Below, one piece after another: positions 13,474 to 22,637 of a DNA stretch of 44,245 nucleotides. The DNA is taken from the NCBI RefSeq assembly GCF_029889805.1, contig NZ_JARANT010000011.1, forward strand, positions 1 through 44,245, in the 5' to 3' direction. The notes beneath the pieces were generated by a model. The model made no database searches, was not told where the DNA came from, and saw only the letters and a list, made by a program, of their open reading frames with translations. Each line of letters opens with the position of its first letter. Positions within the stretch are counted from its first letter, which is position 1. The DNA is from Halorubrum sp. Boch-26 (GTDB lineage: Archaea > Halobacteriota > Halobacteria > Halobacteriales > Haloferacaceae). The translations under genes and the position numbers were made by a program.

Positions 13474-15399
13474 GTGAACCTCGATCTCCCCTCGCTGCCA
13501 CGGATCGGCGGCGGCGATCCCCCGCTGCGATCGCTGCCGTGGACGGACGACGAGCGCGACTGTCGGTGCGAGCCGACGTTCAGAGAGCCGGTCGGCACGG
13601 GCGTCGGCGATCGTGTCGTGCTGGCGGTCGACGCCGATGACTGCTCGGGCCGCGGCGACCTCGCCGAGAGCCCGGGCTGCCTGGCGACCGTCGTCGAGGC
13701 GCTCGCCGAGCGCGACGCCGACGTGATCAGGACCCGTCACCGAGGACGAGAGCGGGCGTACACCGGGCGCGCCGCCGCGTGCTTGGTCGCAGCGGGTCGG
13801 TTCCGCGAACGCGTCGGCTTCCACGAGACGCGACTCGCCGACCGCGTGCTTCGCGATCCGGTCGGCGCCGCCCGGGAGGCCGCCGGACGCGAGGGACCGC
13901 CGAGCCGAATCGCGGCAGAGACGGGGCTGTCGACGGTCGTCGAGGGAGCCGACGAGGTCGGGGACGTGGTGCGGGCGCACACTGGGCCTCGGATCGCGGC
14001 CGCACGGGTCGCGACCGCGCCGCCGCCGAAGGCCGCGCTCGTCGATCGTTGGGAGCTCGATACCGGGGCGATCGTCCGGTTGTACGAAGGGTCGGGGGCG
14101 CTCCGGACGTACCACCTCACGCCGCCGGTTCGGGATCTCGACGACGGGGCAACCGAGCGGCTCGACGGCGCCAAGCGGCGGCTACTCGACGATCCGGCCG
14201 GTGGAGAGCGGGCTCCCGGTCGCGCGGCCCGAGCGGCCGCCGAGGACGACGACCCCGTCTCGACGCTGGCCGAGGTACTCCGTCGGTACACGCGCGGGTA
14301 CGGCGCGTTCGAGCACGTGTTCGCGGACGACCGGGTCAGCGACGCGACGCTGTCGGCGCCGGTGACCGAGAACCCGCTGCGCGTCGTCGTCGACGGCGAG
14401 CGTTGTCGGACGAACGTCAGGCTCCCCCCCGAGGGAGCCGCCACGCTCGCGTCTAGACTTCGCCGGACCAGCGGGCGGGGGTTCTCACGAGCGAGCCCCA
14501 CGCTCGACGCGACGCTGGAGACGGCCGCCGGCCGCGTCCGCGTCGCCGCGACGACCGACCCCGCCAGCGACGGGCTCTCGTTCGCCTTCCGCCGCGGCGA
14601 CCCCGACGCGTGGACCCTCGCGCGGCTCGTTGACGTCGGGACGATCACCCCGACGGCCGCCGGGCTCCTCTCCGTCGCCGTCGAGCGCGGCGTGACCGGT
14701 CTCGTGGCCGGCGGACGCGGTGCGGGGAAGACGACCGCGCTCGGCGCGCTCCTGTGGGAGCTCCCCGCGGAGACGCGGTCAATACTGATAGAGGACACCC
14801 CCGAACTCCCGGCGAGCGCACTGGCGGCCGCCGGACGAGACGCGCAGCGCCTCCGCGTCGGCGACGGGGCGGAACCGTCGCCGAGCGACGCGGTCCGGAC
14901 CGCGCTCCGACTCGGCGGCGGTGCGATCGTCGTCGGCGAGGTCCGCGGCGAGGAGGCGCAGGCGCTCTACGAGGCGATGCGCGTCGGCGCGACCGGAGAG
15001 ACGGTGCTCGGAACGATCCACGGCGAGGATCCGGCCGCCGTCAGAGAGCGAGTTGTCTCCGATCTCGGCGTGTCGTCGTCGTCGTTCGCCGCGACCGACC
15101 TGATCGTCTTGCTCGACGACCACCGTATCGACGTGATCGCCGAGGTGGTCGGTCACAACGACGGTGCCGCGTTCGATCCGCTGTTCGAACGCACGGCCGG
15201 AGGGCTGACGCCGACCGGACGGATCGACCGCGGCGAGAGTCGGCTCATCGAGCGGCTCGCGGGAACCGACGGATCGTACGCCGCAGCGAGGACGGCCGTC
15301 GAGGAACGCGGCGAGCGGATCGGCGAGGCAGTCGCCGCCGGACGAACGGAGCCGGATCGATACGCCGAGTTCGTCGGCGTGGACGGTGAGACCGGATGA
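13474..15399 (+). CDS. Secretion/pilus-assembly ATPase (TadA/GspE/PilB superfamily)
   Basis: 641-aa hexameric ATPase expected to power assembly of a pilus-like filament from the cytoplasmic face. The C-terminal half holds Walker A GGRGAGKTTALG (residues ~413-424), the Asp-containing ILIEDTPELP, the Walker B region GGAIVVGEVRGEEAQALYEAMRVG (~482-505) and the His box GTIHGE (~512). The N-terminal half contains RYTRGYGAFEHVFAD and the conserved-looking DATLSAPVTENPLRVVVDG region before the ATPase core. It is the archaeal Tad/FlaI-like type with a lineage-specific first 200 residues. The GTG at 13474 is set by the promoter at 13444. Its stop overlaps the start of the platform gene (ATGA). Confidence 0.9.
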   Translation: MNLDLPSLPRIGGGDPPLRSLPWTDDERDCRCEPTFREPVGTGVGDRVVLAVDADDCSGRGDLAESPGCLATVVEALAERDADVIRTRHRGRERAYTGRAAACLVAAGRFRERVGFHETRLADRVLRDPVGAAREAAGREGPPSRIAAETGLSTVVEGADEVGDVVRAHTGPRIAAARVATAPPPKAALVDRWELDTGAIVRLYEGSGALRTYHLTPPVRDLDDGATERLDGAKRRLLDDPAGGERAPGRAARAAAEDDDPVSTLAEVLRRYTRGYGAFEHVFADDRVSDATLSAPVTENPLRVVVDGERCRTNVRLPPEGAATLASRLRRTSGRGFSRASPTLDATLETAAGRVRVAATTDPASDGLSFAFRRGDPDAWTLARLVDVGTITPTAAGLLSVAVERGVTGLVAGGRGAGKTTALGALLWELPAETRSILIEDTPELPASALAAAGRDAQRLRVGDGAEPSPSDAVRTALRLGGGAIVVGEVRGEEAQALYEAMRVGATGETVLGTIHGEDPAAVRERVVSDLGVSSSSFAATDLIVLLDDHRIDVIAEVVGHNDGAAFDPLFERTAGGLTPTGRIDRGESRLIERLAGTDGSYAAARTAVEERGERIGEAVAAGRTEPDRYAEFVGVDGETG

Positions 15400-17222
15400 C
15401 GAAGCCGATCGACGACCCAACCGACAGCTCAACGCGTCGGCGGACAGACGCCGACACGAACGGGTCGCCCGAGCTCCGTCGCGCGATCGCGTTCCTCGGG
15501 TGGGACGCATCGGCCGAACGTGTCGTCGAGCTCGGCTATCGGGCTGGCGTCGGCGTCGGCCTCCTCTGTGCCGTCGCGCTTTCCCTCGCTATCGGCCCCG
15601 TTCCGGGAGGGCTCGCCGGGCTCGCCGGGGGACTGACAGCGACCCACGCGGTCCATCGGACACCGGTGTGGCTCGCCACGCTCCGACGGACGCGGGCGCT
15701 CGGAGCCGCGCCCGGACTCGTCGGCCGGCTCGTGTTGCGGATGCGTCTAGACCCGTCGGCGGAGCGCGCCGTCCGGTTCGCCGCCCGCACCGGAGACGGA
15801 CCGCTCGCCGACGGACTGGCGCGTCACGAGCGGGGGAGCGCGGACGGACCGACGAGCGGGCTCCGCGCGTTCGCCCGCGAGTGGCGGCCGTGGTTCCCCG
15901 CGATCGACCGCGCCGCCGCGCTGGTGCGGACGGCGGCGTCGGCGCCGGCGGAGCGGCGGGGACGCTGTCTCGACCGCGCGCTCGACGCGACGATCGCCGG
16001 AACGACCGATCGCCTCGCTGCGTTCGTCGGTGAGGTCCGCGGCCCCGTCTCGGCGCTGTACGCCTTCGGAGTGCTCCTCCCGCTGGCCCTGATAGCCCTG
16101 CTTCCCGCGGCGGCGGCGTCCGGCGTTGCGATCGGGACCGGCGTCGTCGCGGGGCTCTACCTCGGCGTGCTTCCCGCCGGACTGTTCGCCGCCTCAGCGT
16201 GGCTCCTCTCGCGCAGACCGGTCGCGTTCGCGCCGCCGTCGATCGACGGCGACCACCCGGACGTGCCGGACCGAGCGCGGCACGCGGTCGCGGCCGGCGT
16301 GATCTCCGGGATCGTCGCGGCGCTCCTGGCCCCACGGCTGGTCGCCGGATGGGCCGCACCGGTGGCCGGGATCGGCGTTGGAGCGGGGACAGCGCTTCTC
16401 GTCGGCGTTCGGAGGCGGCGGGCGGCGCTCTCGGGGATTCGCTCCGTCGAGCGCGGGCTTCCGGACGCCATGACCGTCATCGGCGGAGACGTGGCCGAAG
16501 GGGTCGCCGTCGAGACGGCGATCGCGAACGCGGGCAAGCGACTCGACGGCGCCACCGGCGAGCTGTTCGAGCGTGCCGGGCGCCGGAGCGAGACCCTCCG
16601 GGTTGGGGTTCGAGAGGCGTTTCTCGGCCGGGGCGGGCCCGCCGTTCCGGTTCCGTCGCCGCGGGTTCGGGGGGCGGTCGCCCTGCTCGCCGTCGCCGCG
16701 CGAGAGGGCCGTCCGGCGGGCGACGTGCTCCTCGAACTCGCCGACCAGCTGGAGGAGCTCCGGGCGCTCGAAACCGACGCACGGCGGCAACTCGCGACCG
16801 TGACGGGCACGCTGACGAACACCGCTGCGGTGTTCGCGCCGCTCGTCGGCGGTGCGACGGTCGCGCTCGCGACGGGGATCGACGCGGTCGACGCCGGGGG
16901 ACTGGGAGCCGGGGCGACCGCCGGTGCGGACGCGCTTGGGGTCGGTGGGACCAGTGGTACTACCGGCGTCGAGAGCGCGAGTGCGGCCGAGGCGACCGCG
17001 GGTTCCGCGGGCGACCCCGGAGCAGGAGCGCTCTCGGTTCCGGTGCTCGGCCGGATCGTCGGCGTCTACGTGCTGATTCTCGCAGCGCTACTCACTGCGC
17101 TGGCGACCGGTCTGGAGCGCGGCTTCGACCGGACGCTGGTGGCTTACCGCATCGGAATCGCGTTGCCGACCGCGACGGCGACGTACCTCGTCGCGTTCGC
17201 CGGTGCGGGGGCGCTGCTGTAG
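15396..17222 (+). CDS. Pilus platform membrane protein (TadC/GspF-like)
   Basis: 608-aa integral membrane protein, the partner of the preceding ATPase in Tad and type IV pilus machines. Two similar halves can be seen. Each has a cytoplasmic helical bundle followed by transmembrane pairs: hydrophobic segments near residues 48-80, 220-270, 300-340, 468-490 and 550-608. Cytoplasmic parts include VIGGDVAEGVAVETAIANAGKRLDG and AAREGRPAGDVLLELADQLEEL, which resemble the T2SF domain. The Gly/Ala-rich stretch at about 495-545 is low complexity. The start overlaps the ATPase stop by 4 nt, so the two are translationally coupled. It ends 56 nt before the next gene, which has its own promoter. Confidence 0.88.
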   Translation: MTKPIDDPTDSSTRRRTDADTNGSPELRRAIAFLGWDASAERVVELGYRAGVGVGLLCAVALSLAIGPVPGGLAGLAGGLTATHAVHRTPVWLATLRRTRALGAAPGLVGRLVLRMRLDPSAERAVRFAARTGDGPLADGLARHERGSADGPTSGLRAFAREWRPWFPAIDRAAALVRTAASAPAERRGRCLDRALDATIAGTTDRLAAFVGEVRGPVSALYAFGVLLPLALIALLPAAAASGVAIGTGVVAGLYLGVLPAGLFAASAWLLSRRPVAFAPPSIDGDHPDVPDRARHAVAAGVISGIVAALLAPRLVAGWAAPVAGIGVGAGTALLVGVRRRRAALSGIRSVERGLPDAMTVIGGDVAEGVAVETAIANAGKRLDGATGELFERAGRRSETLRVGVREAFLGRGGPAVPVPSPRVRGAVALLAVAAREGRPAGDVLLELADQLEELRALETDARRQLATVTGTLTNTAAVFAPLVGGATVALATGIDAVDAGGLGAGATAGADALGVGGTSGTTGVESASAAEATAGSAGDPGAGALSVPVLGRIVGVYVLILAALLTALATGLERGFDRTLVAYRIGIALPTATATYLVAFAGAGALL

Positions 17223-17248
17223 CGACCGGCTCGGGTCTGCGGCCGACA

Positions 17249-17275
17249 TTTAAATACCAAGCCGCGGCCAGCCGC
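17249..17275 (+). promoter_or_regulatory. Extended TATA promoter of the pilus-like locus, copy 3
   Basis: The element starts TTTAAATACCAAGCCG and ends three nt before the ATG at 17279; the first T is 30 nt upstream of the start codon. It is nearly identical to the element before the first gene of the locus, 5 kb upstream. It should drive the four genes from 17279 to 22122. Confidence 0.7.
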
Positions 17276-17278
17276 TCC

Positions 17279-17767
17279 ATGCTCGAGACGCACCTCGACG
17301 CGACGTACGCGTGGCTCGGCCTCGCTGTGGTGAGCGTTGCGACGGCCGGCGTCACCGCAACGCTCCCGGCGTCGCCACCACCAGACGCGGCCGGCGCCGC
17401 ACACACGATCGAGACGGTCGCCGGCGGAGAGTATCCCGCGACGGCGGAACACGGACTCGCGGCGGAGCGGGTCCGCCTCACGCCCCGGTCCGTCTCCCTC
17501 GACGGAAACGGCGGAAGCGCTCGGGCGCCGCTTTACGCCTCACGGATAACGCCGGTCCCGCCGAGCGATCGAGGCGGGGCCGACGATAACCGGCTCCGGC
17601 AAGTGCTCGACGGCGTCCCGCCGGACGCCGCGTTCGACGATCCCGATACGCTGTCGACGGCGGCGGAGCGCGCCCGGGGCGCCGACCACGGCTGGCGGCC
17701 GGCGCCGGAGCGGCTCACCGTGAGACGAGTCCACTACGGAGGAATACATGTCACGCTCGTCGGATGA
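17279..17767 (+). CDS. DUF7283-like anchored protein of the pilus-like locus
   Basis: 162-aa protein with one N-terminal hydrophobic helix (YAWLGLAVVSVATAGVTATL, residues ~10-29) after the short MLETHLDA. The rest is an extracellular-type domain with TVAGGEYPATAEHGLAAERVRL and a C-terminal strand VRRVHYGGIHVTLV. It resembles the haloarchaeal DUF7283 group (recognised from memory), usually found beside Tad-like genes. The start is fixed by the promoter element; the frame is open far upstream only as a shadow of the platform gene. It overlaps the next gene by 20 nt. Confidence 0.8.
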   Translation: MLETHLDATYAWLGLAVVSVATAGVTATLPASPPPDAAGAAHTIETVAGGEYPATAEHGLAAERVRLTPRSVSLDGNGGSARAPLYASRITPVPPSDRGGADDNRLRQVLDGVPPDAAFDDPDTLSTAAERARGADHGWRPAPERLTVRRVHYGGIHVTLVG

Positions 17768-18188
17768 GCCGTCCGACGCCCGGAATGCGGCCGTGGACCG
17801 TGCGGCGGTCGAACCGCTCGCCGCGCTCGTCGCAGTGCTGGCCGTCGGCGCGGCGCTGGGATTGTACACCGTCGCACTCGACGACGCGACGGTCGATCGA
17901 GAGCGCCCGAGCGCCGAGACGGCCCTCGACCGAGCCGAGCGGACGGCGACGGTCGGCGGTGTCGTGGAGCCGAAGCGGCTCAGCGACATTGAGACGTTTC
18001 GGTATCCGACGACAGTGACGGTGACGGCCGGCGGGAGGACGTGGCGGATCGATTCGGGTGACGACGCGCCTGGACCGGCGGCGGTCGGCGGCGACGGCAG
18101 GGCCGCGGTAACCGAGCGACCGGTGACCGTGCGAGTCGGTCCGGGCCGGAACGTGCGCGGGACGTTTCGCGTGGTGGTCCGTCGGTGA
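17748..18188 (+). CDS. DUF7285-like pilin-type protein
   Basis: 146-aa protein. After a polar, charged N-terminus (about 20 residues, SRSSDEPSDARNAAVDRAAV) there is EPLAALVAVLAVGAALGLYTVAL, a helix with a Glu near its start, reminiscent of the +5 Glu of mature type IV pilins. The following region is beta-rich (TVTVTAGGRTWRI, PVTVRVGPGRNVRGTFRVVV). I place it in the DUF7285 group from memory. The ATG at 17748 lies within the end of the preceding gene, 20 nt overlap, suggesting translational coupling. Whether it is processed by a prepilin peptidase is not decided by the sequence. Confidence 0.78.
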   Translation: MSRSSDEPSDARNAAVDRAAVEPLAALVAVLAVGAALGLYTVALDDATVDRERPSAETALDRAERTATVGGVVEPKRLSDIETFRYPTTVTVTAGGRTWRIDSGDDAPGPAAVGGDGRAAVTERPVTVRVGPGRNVRGTFRVVVRR

Positions 18189-18883
18189 CGAGCACCGTGC
18201 TCGACGTGACGGTCTTGCTTCTGTGCGTGTCGGCGAGCATCGTCGCGCTCGGCGGCGTCGGCGGCGAGGTCGGCATGAGGGGGCCGACCGCTGACGAGGC
18301 GGCCGATCGGCTGGTGACCGAGACGGTAACCGTGCGATACCGAGCGCCCGAAGCGGCGAACGGTAGCCGGACGATACACGCGACGCGCGCCGAGCTGCTC
18401 GCGCTGCTTGTCGCGCGTCCCGGAAAGACGGATGGCGGACGTAGTGCCACCAGAGATCGCGACGCCACGGATGTAAACGGGTTCGAAGCGCGAGCGGCGG
18501 CGGCGGTCGCGACGGGACTCGACGAACGGACGCGGATCGATGCGACGGTCCCGGCGCCCGAAAGCCGGGAGCGCGGAACGCAGAGGCCGACATCCGACCG
18601 ACGCGTCCCGAATCACCGCGGCGGCCGGCGAGCCGCCGGTCCGATAGCCGTGACGGGGACGCCGAACGCGCCGCGAGTCCCTCGACGAGTCGGGCCCCAC
18701 GCTGACGGCGACCCGCGGGGAGACGAAGGGCGGCGGTCGGGGGCGACCCGGAACGAGAGGACAGTCGCCGTTGGCGTCGAACCGCCGCGGAACGTCGACG
18801 TCGCGACAGCGGTCATCACGCACCCGGCGCCGAGCGCGACCGGGAGGGAGGCCTCCGTCCGCATCGTCGTGAGGAGGTGGTGA
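18185..18883 (+). CDS. DUF7284-like anchored protein
   Basis: 232-aa protein starting at a GTG that overlaps the previous stop (GTGA). The first 22 residues form a hydrophobic helix (VLDVTVLLLCVSASIVALGGVGG), followed by DEAADRLVTETVTVRYRAPE and a long, probably flexible Arg/Gly/Pro-rich centre (about residues 140-205). The end is beta-like (VATAVITHPAPSATGREASVRIVVRR) and echoes the end of the preceding protein (FRVVVRR), so these subunits may share a C-terminal strand motif. Family assignment to DUF7284 is from memory and from gene order. Function is unknown; it probably forms part of the cell-surface structure. Confidence 0.75.
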   Translation: MTSTVLDVTVLLLCVSASIVALGGVGGEVGMRGPTADEAADRLVTETVTVRYRAPEAANGSRTIHATRAELLALLVARPGKTDGGRSATRDRDATDVNGFEARAAAAVATGLDERTRIDATVPAPESRERGTQRPTSDRRVPNHRGGRRAAGPIAVTGTPNAPRVPRRVGPHADGDPRGDEGRRSGATRNERTVAVGVEPPRNVDVATAVITHPAPSATGREASVRIVVRRW

Positions 18884-18885
18884 GC

Positions 18886-21800
18886 GTGTCGAAACGCAAC
18901 GAGACGTTCGACGGCGAGAGGGTCGGGCGGCGGTTCACAGTCGACGAGCGTGCGCGCGTCCCCTTCGCGCTGATCGGCGTGCTGCTCCTCGTGACGAGCA
19001 CGGCGTACGCCGCGGGGATCGCGGACCAAGGGCTCGTCGGCGAGGACCGGAGCGTCGAGCGGGCCGTCGAGCGCGTCGACGCGGACGCCACTGCCGCGCT
19101 GCGGGCCGCAGCGCGAGAGGCGGCGCACGACGCGGCGCGCGAGCCGGTGACGCGGGCGCCCGAAGGCGGTGCCGCAGCCGAGGCGGTGCGCGAGGAATCA
19201 CCCTTCGCGGACGCGTTCCGGATCCGGCTCGGGGTCGCCGGCGCGGATGCACTTTCCGCCGTCGACACCGAGATCGGGCCGGTGACCGCGACGGTGTCGT
19301 TACCGGCAGTCGATGATCGAGAGGACCTCTCGGCGGCCCGCGACCGTGTTCGCGTCGAGCCGGCGGCGAACGGGACGGCGACGAGCGTGACTTTCGAGGA
19401 GGTCACGACGACCGCGGTCCGGAACGGACGGACGGTCGTGAACCGCACCGAGAACAGGACCGTCGTGGTGGCCGTGCCGACGCTCGCCGCTCACGAACGG
19501 ACGGAGCGGTTCGAGGAACGGCTCAACAGGGGACCGGTCGAGGGGCCGGGACTCGGTCGACAGCTCACCGCGAGCCTCTACCCGATGACTTGGGCGCGCG
19601 GTTACGCGCAGTACGCCGGGGCGCCAGTCGAGAACGTCCTCGCGAATCGACACGCGGAGCTGTCGACGAATGCTGGGCTCGTCCGGACTCAGCGGGCCGT
19701 CTTCGGGACGAGCGATCCGGACGCCCGCGGCGGGGTGGCACGGGCGACGGCGCGGACCGGCGTGAGCGATCTCCTCGCACCGACCGGCGTCCACGAAGCT
19801 TCGTGGACCGACGCGGTGCTCGGGGCGCCGACGCCGACCAGTTACGGGGAGGCCGCGCCGCGACCGAACGCCGGGACAGATCCGAACAGAGAGCCGATCG
19901 AGGACGCGGCGTTCGAGCCGAAACGAGACCGGACCGACGAAGAAACGCCGGTCCCGATCGGGCATGCAGCGGACGTCGGAGCGACCCGCATCCACGACGA
20001 TCTCGACGAAGTGATCGAGGGCGCGTACCGAGTCGAGGCCGACGTGCAGACCGCGACGGCGCAGGTCGCGGACGGCGGGCGGCTTTCGCCGCCGGCACCG
20101 GGCGGCGGATGGGACCGCGTCAGCGTGTCGCGGTCGGAGCGCCTGACGGGCATCTCCGGGAGTGACGTGCCGAGAGGGATTCCCGCGGGAACTGTCGAAC
20201 CCGGTGAGCCGGTCTCGTTCGGTGACGCGAGCCGCGAGGTGACAGTCGAGCGTACCGCGACGACGACGTGGGAGCGAGAGATCGTGGAACGGGGCCCGAA
20301 CGGGACGGTCGTTGACCGCACGGTCCACCGGAGGACCACGTACGACGAAGCGACCGACCGCTACCGTGTTCGTGTCTCGGTGACGGGCCGACACTCACCG
20401 ACCGACGGCGCGCCCGCCCGACCCGCCGCGACGTTCGGGGCGGGGAGCTCAGATGGCGGCCCGGACCTGCGGGAGACGCCGGCGGCCGCGCGCTCGGCGC
20501 TCGGCATCGACACGGCGGCTGGCGTGGACCGACTCGCCCGCGACGCCGTGCAGAGCGGTGACATCGACGACTCGACGGTCGTCCACGGATCTCGGTCGGA
20601 CACCGGGCGGGACCGCGTGGCGGCCGATGTCGCCGCGCTCGCGAGCACGGTCCGGGAGTTCGAGACGGACGCGTCGATGGAGGCGGCGGCGGTCGGCGAG
20701 GCGGAGCCGTACGCCGACCTCGCGGACGCGGTCCGGGACCGCCGCGCGGCGCTCGTCGACGCACCGACGACGTACGACGGCGCGACCGACCGGGCGCGGG
20801 TCGCCGCACGCGCGGCGTACGTCGACGCCGTCGTCGCGGAGCTGGAAGCCGCCGCGGCGGACCGCGAACGCGCGACCGACGGGTTCCTCGATCGGGTGAA
20901 CGGGGCTTTCGGCGGCCCCTCTGTCGGCGAGGCGATCGCCGCCCGCGAGGCCGCCCGAAACCCGGGCACGTACACGGTCGCCGGCGACGGTCCCGGGGGA
21001 GCGGTGACGTTCTCACCGAGAGGGTCACCGGGGTACCTGCCGCGGACGACGATCGATGGCGAACGGACTGACGGCGCGAGCGAAATCTCGACGCGGCCGC
21101 TCGTGGTCCGGAACGTGAACTACGCCACCGTCCCGTACGGCGAACTGTCGAGCGGGATCGTAGACCGGATCCTCGGCGCCGGCGACACGATCCGAGTCGG
21201 CACCGCCGGGCGCGCGCTCCTGCTCGCTGACGAGGCGCTGGCCGCGGGCGACGACCCGGAGCTCCGGACCGAGCGAGACGCGCTCGCGGAGCGGGTGGAA
21301 GGATCGCTGCGCGCCGTCGATCGTGAGCTCGAAGGCGTACTTCGGGATCGGACCTCGCTGACGCCCGAGGAGCGGCGTGAAGCGATCGACGCGGCCGCCG
21401 AGTCTTACGGTTCGGCGGGGGAACGAGCAGCCGCGGTCGGCGGCGGTGAGTACGCCGAGCGCGTCGCCGTCGAGGCCGCTGCCGCAGGAGCCCTTTCGAC
21501 CACGGGGAAGGAATCGCTGGCCGCGCATCTCCGCGTCGCGACCCGGCAGGCGGCCGGCCGAGACGACGCCCGTGTCCCGACGCGGTTCGTCGAGCCTCCG
21601 ACGAAGGGCGCGCGGCTCCTGCTCAGAGACCGCATGGAGAGCGCGATAGAGAGCGAGGCGGCGCGGGCGGGTGAGGCCGCGACTGGGGAGTTGAGCGAGA
21701 GGGCAGCCGAAGAGCTCGGTGAGGAGTGGTCGCTGAAGCCCGTTCGGAGCGTCGGTGCGGGACTGCCGGTCGCACCGGTGCCCGGCTACTGGGTGACGAC

Positions 21801-22122
21801 GGTGAACGCCTGGCGCGTGCAGGTCCGCGGGGAGTATCCCCGATTCGCGCTGCGGGCCGACGTTGGCACGCCGGGCGAACCGTTCGAGTACGTCCGACAG
21901 GAGGGCGATGTGACGCTCGATCTCGACGGGAAAACCGTGCGGCTCGGAGCCACGGAACCGGTCCGGTTCGAGACGGGAACCGTCGTCGCGGTCGCGGTGC
22001 CAGCCGGTCCGCCCGGCGTCGGCGACGTCGACGGCACCCGCGACGAGGCCTCCGCCGGGTGGCCGTGTCCGGGTCCGACGGAAGCGCCGAGTGGAGGAGA
22101 CGGGGAGTGTACGGCCGCGTAG
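18886..22122 (+). CDS. Giant membrane-anchored surface protein, DUF7286-like
   Basis: 1078-aa protein, the largest of the locus. A charged N-terminus is followed by one helix (VPFALIGVLLLVTSTAYAAGIA, residues ~26-47) and then over 1000 residues of mostly Ala/Arg/Glu-rich helical sequence, with beta segments such as VRVEPAANGTATSVTFEEVTTT and, at the end, PRFALRADVGTPGEPFEYVRQEGDVTLDLDGK. It contains segments that look like extracytoplasmic coiled or spectrin-like helices (for example YVDAVVAELEAAAADRERATD). I chose the GTG at 18886 because GGAGGT ends 8 nt before it; GTG at 18877 and 18880 overlap the previous gene. DUF7286 assignment is from memory. It could be the stalk, tip or scaffold of the machine. 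Confidence 0.78.
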   Translation: MSKRNETFDGERVGRRFTVDERARVPFALIGVLLLVTSTAYAAGIADQGLVGEDRSVERAVERVDADATAALRAAAREAAHDAAREPVTRAPEGGAAAEAVREESPFADAFRIRLGVAGADALSAVDTEIGPVTATVSLPAVDDREDLSAARDRVRVEPAANGTATSVTFEEVTTTAVRNGRTVVNRTENRTVVVAVPTLAAHERTERFEERLNRGPVEGPGLGRQLTASLYPMTWARGYAQYAGAPVENVLANRHAELSTNAGLVRTQRAVFGTSDPDARGGVARATARTGVSDLLAPTGVHEASWTDAVLGAPTPTSYGEAAPRPNAGTDPNREPIEDAAFEPKRDRTDEETPVPIGHAADVGATRIHDDLDEVIEGAYRVEADVQTATAQVADGGRLSPPAPGGGWDRVSVSRSERLTGISGSDVPRGIPAGTVEPGEPVSFGDASREVTVERTATTTWEREIVERGPNGTVVDRTVHRRTTYDEATDRYRVRVSVTGRHSPTDGAPARPAATFGAGSSDGGPDLRETPAAARSALGIDTAAGVDRLARDAVQSGDIDDSTVVHGSRSDTGRDRVAADVAALASTVREFETDASMEAAAVGEAEPYADLADAVRDRRAALVDAPTTYDGATDRARVAARAAYVDAVVAELEAAAADRERATDGFLDRVNGAFGGPSVGEAIAAREAARNPGTYTVAGDGPGGAVTFSPRGSPGYLPRTTIDGERTDGASEISTRPLVVRNVNYATVPYGELSSGIVDRILGAGDTIRVGTAGRALLLADEALAAGDDPELRTERDALAERVEGSLRAVDRELEGVLRDRTSLTPEERREAIDAAAESYGSAGERAAAVGGGEYAERVAVEAAAAGALSTTGKESLAAHLRVATRQAAGRDDARVPTRFVEPPTKGARLLLRDRMESAIESEAARAGEAATGELSERAAEELGEEWSLKPVRSVGAGLPVAPVPGYWVTTVNAWRVQVRGEYPRFALRADVGTPGEPFEYVRQEGDVTLDLDGKTVRLGATEPVRFETGTVVAVAVPAGPPGVGDVDGTRDEASAGWPCPGPTEAPSGGDGECTAA

Positions 22123-22163
22123 TCGACCGCAGTCGTTTTGAGAGACGCCGACCGAGGGCGACC

Positions 22164-22637
22164 ATGTTTCACGAGGTCGTCGAAGACGGGACGGTACCCG
22201 ATGTCTCCGGCGTCGGTGGGAGCCCCGACGCCGACGCAGACGGGGTGACCGCGAGCGCGCTCCTCGCGGCGTTCGAGACGCTGGTGAGCGGGGCGGTGGC
22301 CGAGGCCGGCCGCGATCGCATCGGTGAGGAGACCGGCGTCGACGAGTCGGCGATCGAGGCGGCCGCCGACGGCAACGTGGCCGGACTCGGCGTTACCGAC
22401 GGGGCGGCAATCGTGGCCGTGAGCGCCGATCGCGACGCCGAGACGGTCGTCGCGGAGCTTCGCGACCACCTCCTGATGGGAATGGCGACGGCGGTGCTCG
22501 ACGTCGACACACTCGCGGCGGCGATCGACGCCGACCTCACCGGGCAGGAGGTCCAGCAGGCCCTCGAGGGACGCGCCGGGATGACGCTGGGACAGCTCGC
22601 GGAGCTCATGGCGGTCATCGAGCACCGGAAGCGATGA
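22164..22637 (+). CDS. DUF5791 family protein
   Basis: 157-aa acidic, soluble, mainly helical protein. It starts MFHEVVEDG, has a HTH-like central part (IGEETGVDESAIEAAADGNVAGLGVTDGAAIVAV) and ends with LLMGMATAVLDVDTLAAAIDADLTGQEVQQALEGRAGMTLGQLAELMAVIEHRK, the most characteristic part of haloarchaeal DUF5791. Function is unknown. The gene is 41 nt after the giant surface protein and overlaps the following SDR gene by 4 nt (ATGA), so it belongs with the downstream gene and perhaps also to the end of the pilus-like transcript. The central helix pair may be DNA-binding, but that is weak. Confidence 0.82.
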   Translation: MFHEVVEDGTVPDVSGVGGSPDADADGVTASALLAAFETLVSGAVAEAGRDRIGEETGVDESAIEAAADGNVAGLGVTDGAAIVAVSADRDAETVVAELRDHLLMGMATAVLDVDTLAAAIDADLTGQEVQQALEGRAGMTLGQLAELMAVIEHRKR

